NCBI RefSeq assembly: GCF_000327385.1
Contig: NW_008710049.1
Coordinates: 5,012,645-5,076,644, forward strand
Direction: 5' to 3'
Origin: Lottia gigantea
Taxonomy: Eukaryota > Mollusca > Gastropoda > Lottiidae
DNA length: 64,000 nt
Below the pieces are notes generated by a model. The model was given only the letters and a program-made list of their open reading frames with translations. It made no database searches and had not been told where the DNA came from. Every line of letters begins with the position of its first letter. Position 1 is the first letter of the stretch. The position numbers were made by a program, and so were the translations under genes. This document shows positions 61,901 through 64,000 of the stretch, in pieces.

Positions 61901-63792
61901 ATTCAAAGATAAAGGAATCATGTTGATTACAAGATTGTTATAGTCAACATGAGAAACTTTCACTATATTCTGTGAACATTTTTTTGAAACATTATTTGAA
62001 ATGTGGCTTAATCAATGACACATATGAAATTAAAAACCTTACCCTTTAGGTAGAGTGATATTTTCAGGATATCTGTAGGTACAGAGGTTTAACAAAGCAT
62101 CTATTAATTCTAATCTTTCTACCTGTAATACTTCTAAACCCACTGTAATACAAACATATTGGAGTTTTACACCCTATATCTTACTAGACTCATACAGTAA
62201 TCTGAACGTCATTGGGTACCCTTAAATAGTTTCATCACTAAAAATCATTGTTAAAAGGAAATGTGTAAGACTGAAAATGATTGTATTATTCCTCTGTTTT
62301 GACTATTTTTCCTAATCATTTATTCTAATTACAGAAATCAAACCTTTTCCCATTGAATTCACATATAGAAAGTCAAAAAAATATCACCATATCAAGAAAT
62401 ATATTGGGCACAAATGAAAATGCTTTGAAGTAAAAGATAGTGGACCACAGTAATATACGCCCACCACGGCATGCGGATGGTAAAAATTCAAGATTTTGGG
62501 ACAAGGGCAATAACTCTGCTTCTAACGGTCGAAAATAGCTCAAATTCGAATTTGATCTTCGTTTTATGAATATGTATACACATATCGAATTTCATTTGAT
62601 TCCATCAAAAAATCTAGTTTTTAGAGCGTTTACAAGCAAATGTTGAGACGGACGGACGGACCAACGGACGGACAGGGGTGCCGACAATATAAGTCCACAT
62701 AGAGAGATAAAAATCAAGAAGTATCTAATCATCAAACCAGCCTATAGTTAAATCATTCATGATGTTAGAAACTGACAATCCTTTAATCTAAGTAGTCTGC
62801 AGGATGAAGAAAATGTCTCATGTATGAGTCTAATATAACTTACACTCCTGATTCAGTCCAGCAGCTCGTTTGATCAGCTGATCAGCAAGTTCCACAGCGT
62901 CAACTGGAGTGAGAGGTAACTCTCGAGACAGACCTATTACTAATATTCTCATTAATGTATCTTCTAACACAGGAGATTCAGTTGATAGTCGTAACATCAT
63001 ACTGGAAATTAAACACTATATATAACCTTGTTTTTTATTTCAAATTAAAAGTATGATAGAAATATTTATGTTATGAGCATACTTTCACTGGTTGCTTATG
63101 TATCTATTCATATCAAAGTATACCTCTGATTAACCCGTAAGCTTTCAAACTGGCATTTTCCTTTCCAGTGATCTGCTGGTTTAAAAATGTTTCACTGTAT
63201 ATGTATATACAATGATTTTAATAACCTGCAGGGATAACAATTTAACATGGGTTTGAATATTGAATGGTATTTGGAATCTCTTACTTCCTATCTCCCTCTG
63301 GTGGCCAGTTATCTTTATTATAATAATGTTCTACACTTTCCATAAATAGAACTTTATGTAAACTGAAAAAATAAATAGTATTTTATTACCTCCATGTTTA
63401 AAGAGCACAATATATTACACATCATAAGACATCAAAAATAAATTTTAGAAGCATCAACCATTTAATTTTTTTTAATGTTTTTTTTTTAATTTAAAAATTT
63501 TCTACTGGCTAAAATTGCAAATGCAATCCAGGAAAATGTAGGCCTAGTTTTCTATTTCATGAACAATTGCTCTGTGACCTTGCATTCATTTCTCGAAAAT
63601 TCAAGCAATCATTTTTGCCAAATGAAAGCCAAGATTTTTTAAAGATTTTGATTCAGAAACACTATGCTTACCAATGAACATATTCTGTAGGTTTATCTGA
63701 CATTAGTTTAGGTACTGTAGTATGTAACCACCATACACAATCTCTCTGTATAACAGATACTTGGTTCTTAAAACTCTTGATAACTTCAATAT
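37813..63792 (-). CDS. INTS1: Integrator complex subunit 1 (INTS1), 3' 34 exons; 5' part outside window
   Basis: INTS1 is the large helical-repeat scaffold of Integrator, the nuclear complex that cleaves snRNA 3' ends and attenuates paused RNA polymerase II; in known structures it sits in the backbone with INTS2 and INTS7. I traced 34 minus-strand exons by reverse-complemented AG/GT boundaries, and every junction keeps one open frame: 4,592 nt, about 1,530 codons, against about 2,200 residues in animal INTS1, so roughly the C-terminal 70%. Family-typical stretches include SQSMPWLAELVESSEGSLD, LQWPSGKSATMHILAVHAM, FLLDTSEEALLLPDWLKLK and ILQKTFLVGVKSNVETSSY just before the stop (TAG, 37,813-37,815). 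No catalytic motif is expected. Introns are mostly 0.2-1 kb except the 8.7-kb one at 39,378-48,121. The identification rests on recall of the family's sequence, not on a search. No clear AATAAA was seen on the minus strand downstream of the stop. Confidence 0.93.
38391..38500 (-). CDS. INTS1: INTS1 exon 33 of window
   Basis: Acceptor tag|aagatg, donor aag|gtgagc. Encodes FVPVFLQCIESRHPDVIQS and ALTNLAEFTVLAQ. Reading through the donor stays open for 29 more codons to a TGA at 38,302-38,304. The spliced form is preferred because the next exon restores the family's C-terminus. Confidence 0.88.
39286..39377 (-). CDS. INTS1: INTS1 exon 32 of window
   Basis: Acceptor cag|agtgaa, donor tag|gtacag. 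Begins in phase 0, matching exon 31 across the 8.7-kb intron. Encodes MYDVNDKCRNTAFTLIMRH and IRQNP. Its acceptor plus the first codons are present in two more tandem copies just upstream (39,438-39,552). Confidence 0.88.
39353..39555 (-). repeat. tandem triplication containing the exon 32 splice acceptor
   Basis: 'catacatcaacttctgtagt' starts at 39,353, 39,438 and 39,519 (periods 85 and 81). Each copy includes the 3' splice site (ctgaaatat / ctgaaatag on the plus strand) and the first eight codons of exon 32. Only the lowest-coordinate copy continues into coding sequence. Confidence 0.9.
39778..40117. mobile_element. TTAA-flanked (piggyBac-type) MITE, 340 bp
   Basis: Left end AGGGACAGATGTGCAAT; the right end read inverted is AGGGACAGCTGCACCCT. 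Flanked on both sides by TTAA (39,774-39,777 and 40,118-40,121), the target site of piggyBac-superfamily transposons. Noncoding, inside the large INTS1 intron. The superfamily assignment is inferred from the target site only. Confidence 0.8.
42074..42387. mobile_element. foldback MITE, copy B
   Basis: Left 'accgtcttcacaatgtcaag' and right 'gtaatagcttgacattttat' then 'tgtgaagatggg' form inverted ends. 'tttacaaactgtggtacaag' and 'gtctattccagtcaaggtat' match copies A and C. Lies in the large INTS1 intron. Confidence 0.75.
43066..43404. mobile_element. TTAA-flanked (piggyBac-type) MITE, 339 bp
   Basis: Left end AGGGACAGATTCGCCAT; the right end read inverted is AGGGACAGGTTCTTCAT. TTAA lies on both sides (43,062-43,065 and 43,405-43,408). 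Collinear with the copy at 39,778 in the same orientation, about 3.3 kb away in the same intron. Confidence 0.8.
45255..45490. repeat. diverged ~115-bp tandem duplication
   Basis: 'aaagattgatggtgattcaa' with 'ggcctcattg' and 'ttaaactat' recurs as 'aaaggttgatgggcattcaa' with 'gggctcattg' and 'ttaaactgt'. In the large INTS1 intron. Confidence 0.6.
45651..45718. repeat. three copies of a 23-bp unit
   Basis: The unit 'cccaataagtttggtcaaaa' plus a GG-rich lead occurs three times, the last diverged (caatacggttggtcag). Confidence 0.8.
47140..47905. repeat. 18-bp minisatellite (~42 copies) in the INTS1 intron
   Basis: The unit gagtgagttatggtctct has variants (ttttgg, ttgtgg, ctcag) and a few shortened units. 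Because 18 is 6 codons, the plus strand reads SELWSL repeats for 85 codons; it is antisense to INTS1 and not taken as coding. Confidence 0.96.
48122..48192 (-). CDS. INTS1: INTS1 exon 31 of window
   Basis: Acceptor cag|aagtgc, donor gag|gtaggt. Encodes VLQVLHDLDETSKRRVEVL and AHFE, ending in phase 0. Followed by the exceptionally long 8.7-kb intron. Confidence 0.9.
48484..48686 (-). CDS. INTS1: INTS1 exon 30 of window
   Basis: Acceptor cag|cgctgt, donor acg|gtgggt. Encodes ISELKALLASLTLPPHS and SPAIMSTLHSDTLWTPAQL, then LKKFRKGSLD. Confidence 0.92.
48949..49076 (-). CDS. INTS1: INTS1 exon 29 of window
   Basis: Acceptor cag|aaacat, donor aag|gtaagt. Encodes LIVKFISFLQHFVSFDSS and KILQKYVNIL. 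Confidence 0.92.
49712..49901 (-). CDS. INTS1: INTS1 exon 28 of window
   Basis: Acceptor cag|acagtt, donor gat|gtaagt. Encodes LLQGRTALNFTEFRNQNYL and LQPHIFNCQISALQLIYD. Confidence 0.94.
50825..50958 (-). CDS. INTS1: INTS1 exon 27 of window
   Basis: Acceptor cag|ttggat, donor cag|gttagt. Encodes DVISHRLITALGEAK and NIACRKLASEHPLLILR. Confidence 0.93.
51357..51486 (-). CDS. INTS1: INTS1 exon 26 of window
   Basis: Acceptor tag|tcctaa, donor cag|gttagt. Encodes KKAVYEKL and LLLELYLQFPYLLSWISNS. Confidence 0.92.
52027..52247 (-). CDS. INTS1: INTS1 exon 25 of window
   Basis: Acceptor cag|aatgag, donor tag|gtaggt. Encodes QKQILTVVDYIIEEVF and LCHDDTRVRLVVQHIQKQ. Confidence 0.93.
52447..52534 (-). 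CDS. INTS1: INTS1 exon 24 of window
   Basis: Acceptor cag|ctatga, donor agg|gtaggt. Encodes SVLDFLWACLHIPKIWQG and then GRDQTSKR. Confidence 0.92.
53080..53325 (-). CDS. INTS1: INTS1 exon 23 of window
   Basis: Acceptor cag|aaacac, donor cag|gtatat. Encodes ASLFIDWLELLEPEL and NHPYLLAMLTHQSSWSTL. Confidence 0.93.
53709..53847 (-). CDS. INTS1: INTS1 exon 22 of window
   Basis: Acceptor cag|ttgtag, donor aag|gtatgg. Encodes KLERLVDKTIKQSIDSSS and DLVYNTLLHSQQ. Confidence 0.9.
54079..54253 (-). CDS. INTS1: INTS1 exon 21 of window
   Basis: Acceptor tag|ggaaaa, donor cat|gtaagt. Encodes GCGILSDVFHKLRHSYTG and FSAVIGQYLKG, followed by a Ser-rich linker. Confidence 0.9.
54495..54590 (-). CDS. INTS1: INTS1 exon 20 of window
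   Basis: Acceptor cag|atagtc, donor ttg|gtaagt; 32 codons, phase 0. Encodes ESGPMFVSQLYNLSSRSCP. Confidence 0.9.
54889..54942 (-). CDS. INTS1: INTS1 exon 19 of window
   Basis: Shortest exon, 18 codons, phase 0 at both ends: TISIKREKTSELIQVILK. Acceptor cag|acgata, donor aag|gtatta. Too short for ORF calling, but needed to keep the helical repeat continuous. Confidence 0.85.
55440..55621 (-). CDS. INTS1: INTS1 exon 18 of window
   Basis: Acceptor cag|caagaa, donor aag|gtatag. Encodes RKVNESMEEEKTGRPWLIK and YGPTELVHVLLQIFSEQ. Confidence 0.92.
55903..56148 (-). CDS. INTS1: INTS1 exon 17 of window
   Basis: Acceptor tag|ctttag, donor cag|gtatgt. Encodes EELEPAQLLLFIQSFGIP, SLQQAVVDKSYMAQLIEI and GGDKFYELLTQ. 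One of the two longest exons (246 nt). Confidence 0.95.
56666..56827 (-). CDS. INTS1: INTS1 exon 16 of window
   Basis: Acceptor cag|ctgagc, donor ctg|gttagt. Encodes FNDFLSMWFPEKG and FLLDTSEEALLLPDWLKLK. Confidence 0.95.
57176..57287 (-). CDS. INTS1: INTS1 exon 15 of window
   Basis: Acceptor cag|tccaat, donor aag|gtaggt. Encodes LQWPSGKSATMHILAVHAM and IILLTYGAPE; a highly characteristic INTS1 block. Confidence 0.95.
57653..57820 (-). CDS. INTS1: INTS1 exon 14 of window
   Basis: Acceptor tag|gacatg, donor tgg|gtaaga; 56 codons, phase 0. Encodes ERTSIINHILPAEGSKRTP and LAALIDLYMNYLIKATEQ. Confidence 0.93.
58089..58193 (-). CDS. INTS1: INTS1 exon 13 of window
   Basis: Acceptor cag|gcgtgt, donor ctg|gtaagt; 35 codons, phase 0. 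Encodes SAYIIFLSRYAMDQTLQDL. Confidence 0.93.
58500..58655 (-). CDS. INTS1: INTS1 exon 12 of window
   Basis: Acceptor tag|ggtcta, donor agt|gtaagt; 52 codons, phase 0. Encodes the acidic METEEEETTHTWLLKHLPS and FHEIKGQTCLALRS. Confidence 0.94.
59032..59181 (-). CDS. INTS1: INTS1 exon 11 of window
   Basis: Acceptor tag|aaaaga, donor agg|gtaggt; 50 codons, phase 0. Encodes QQQLLGRLQALVHDKSSD and YEVLDYFLQRLSSTQSSS. Confidence 0.94.
59571..59753 (-). CDS. INTS1: INTS1 exon 10 of window
   Basis: Acceptor tag|ggtacg, donor cag|gtggag; 61 codons, phase 0 at both ends. Encodes GTSQSMPWLAELVESSEG and PIQCLCEFLLHE, then an acidic EEEEN stretch and the basic RADKQRKKQ. This is the clearest family signature in the gene. 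Confidence 0.95.
60036..60165 (-). CDS. INTS1: INTS1 exon 9 of window
   Basis: Acceptor cag|tggtat, donor cag|gttggt. Encodes GKVLEQLKILNSNLKIG and MLCRNRNPDFLLDVIQRQ, strongly typical of INTS1. Confidence 0.94.
60588..60621. repeat. 11-bp repeat abutting the exon 8 donor
   Basis: 'ggatgaatatg' is repeated three to four times directly up to the GT of the exon 8 donor (complement of 60,622-60,623). Confidence 0.85.
60624..60739 (-). CDS. INTS1: INTS1 exon 8 of window
   Basis: Acceptor tag|atccat, donor tag|gtacat. Encodes KEVQEIIEFETHLAGKT and HLVNQLTTMDP. An 11-bp tandem repeat abuts the donor on its intron side. Confidence 0.9.
60927..61002 (-). CDS. INTS1: INTS1 exon 7 of window
   Basis: Acceptor cag|taatta, donor cag|gtatgt. 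Encodes NYKFPPPTTATDEKLIEDI and KNRERQ, ending in phase 0. Confidence 0.9.
61227..61287 (-). CDS. INTS1: INTS1 exon 6 of window
   Basis: Acceptor tag|gtctag, donor taa|gtaaga. Short exon encoding LAAWDNYPTLKVLMEMVMT. Confidence 0.92.
61351..61440. mobile_element. foldback MITE, copy C (right half)
   Basis: 'atttacaaacttccatgata' and 'aagaaaggtgactattgcag' followed by 'cgtaatagcttgacatttta' match the right halves of copies A and B. The left half is missing. In an INTS1 intron. Confidence 0.7.
61681..61772 (-). CDS. INTS1: INTS1 exon 5 of window
   Basis: Acceptor tag|gtatac, donor ttg|gtaagt. Encodes YTPPTLAISALYWKAW and LTLTAFNPGTF. Confidence 0.92.
62043..62142 (-). CDS. INTS1: INTS1 exon 4 of window
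   Basis: Acceptor cag|tgggtt, donor agg|gtaagg. Encodes VLQVERLELIDALLNLCTY followed by RYPENITLPKG. Confidence 0.92.
62453..62710. mobile_element. dispersed (GGAC)n element in an INTS1 intron
   Basis: Begins 'aatatacgcccacc' and has a noncoding body ('gggacaagggcaataactct'), a GGAC tract (62,651-62,675), then 'ggggtgccgacaatataagt'. The ends resemble the element finishing at 34,432. The class is unknown. Confidence 0.6.
62844..63001 (-). CDS. INTS1: INTS1 exon 3 of window
   Basis: Acceptor cag|tatgat, donor agt|gtaagt. Encodes LRLSTESPVLEDTLMR and TPVDAVELADQLIKRAAG, a helical-repeat type sequence. Confidence 0.9.
63285..63362 (-). CDS. INTS1: INTS1 exon 2 of window
   Basis: Acceptor cag|tttaca, donor gaa|gtaaga. 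Encodes LHKVLFMES and EHYYNKDNWPPEGD. The frame continues from the 2-nt overhang of the previous exon. Confidence 0.9.
63672..63792 (-). CDS. INTS1: INTS1 exon 1 of window
   Basis: Acceptor cag|atattg, donor ttg|gtaagc. Two bases enter and two leave the frame. Encodes IEVIKSFKNQVSV and then QRDCVWWLHTTVPKL. This is the most 5' exon visible; the preceding exons are beyond 64,000. Confidence 0.87.
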
Positions 63793-64000
63793 CTGAAATT
63801 TCACAGGAAAGATTATAAATTTTTTTTTTCTTTTTTTTCACATAGTTTAAGAGATTAGGAAAATTGCAAGTGAAAAGTTACTAATCCAAGGCACTAGCAT
63901 AGCACATCGTGGCATGTCGCATGTCACATTGTCGATTCTACATATCTAATTCCCATTACATTATTAGCATTGATGAGAAAAAACAAATCGGTGATATCAA

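Overview
This is a AT-rich animal nuclear window with short exons, canonical GT-AG introns and a dense load of minisatellites, MITEs and tRNA-derived SINEs. The first exon of an opsin with an invertebrate-type HPHW motif, together with the repeat content, suggests a lophotrochozoan, most probably a mollusc. Species cannot be fixed from sequence alone.

Layout. (1) 1-7,700: no recognisable exon; degenerate SINE and tandem fragments, a TTAA-flanked MITE relative and a hAT-like MITE. If the opsin continues to the left, this is its first intron. (2) 7,701-7,942 (minus strand): opsin exon 1, 80 codons, ending in a clean donor. (3) About 8,000-37,400: a gene desert of nearly 30 kb. It holds a foldback element, an 11-bp-based minisatellite, an assembly gap (14,918-15,248), a 6.2-kb array of a 48-bp satellite with higher-order structure, a SINE, a 1-kb array of a CpG-dense 41-bp repeat, a 1.2-kb array of alternating 74/75-bp monomers, a 171-bp duplication ending in a (GGAC)n hairpin element, and a 0.9-kb array of 17/19-bp units. 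(4) 37,813-63,792 (minus strand): 34 consecutive coding exons of Integrator complex subunit 1 (INTS1), all joining in one open frame of about 1,530 codons down to the stop. The 5' exons lie beyond 64,000.

The two genes are unrelated in function: a light-sensing receptor and the scaffold of the Integrator RNA-processing complex. The INTS1 gene is compact (introns mostly 0.2-1 kb) except for one 8.7-kb intron near its 3' end. That intron has been invaded by two TTAA-flanked MITEs, a foldback MITE and an 18-bp minisatellite, and its 3' splice site has been tandemly triplicated.

I found no convincing new multi-gene system, no CRISPR array, and no retrovirus-like or Polinton-like element. The most original signals are the higher-order satellite structures, the triplicated splice acceptor, a possible retained-intron INTS1 C-terminus, and the well-delimited MITE families.
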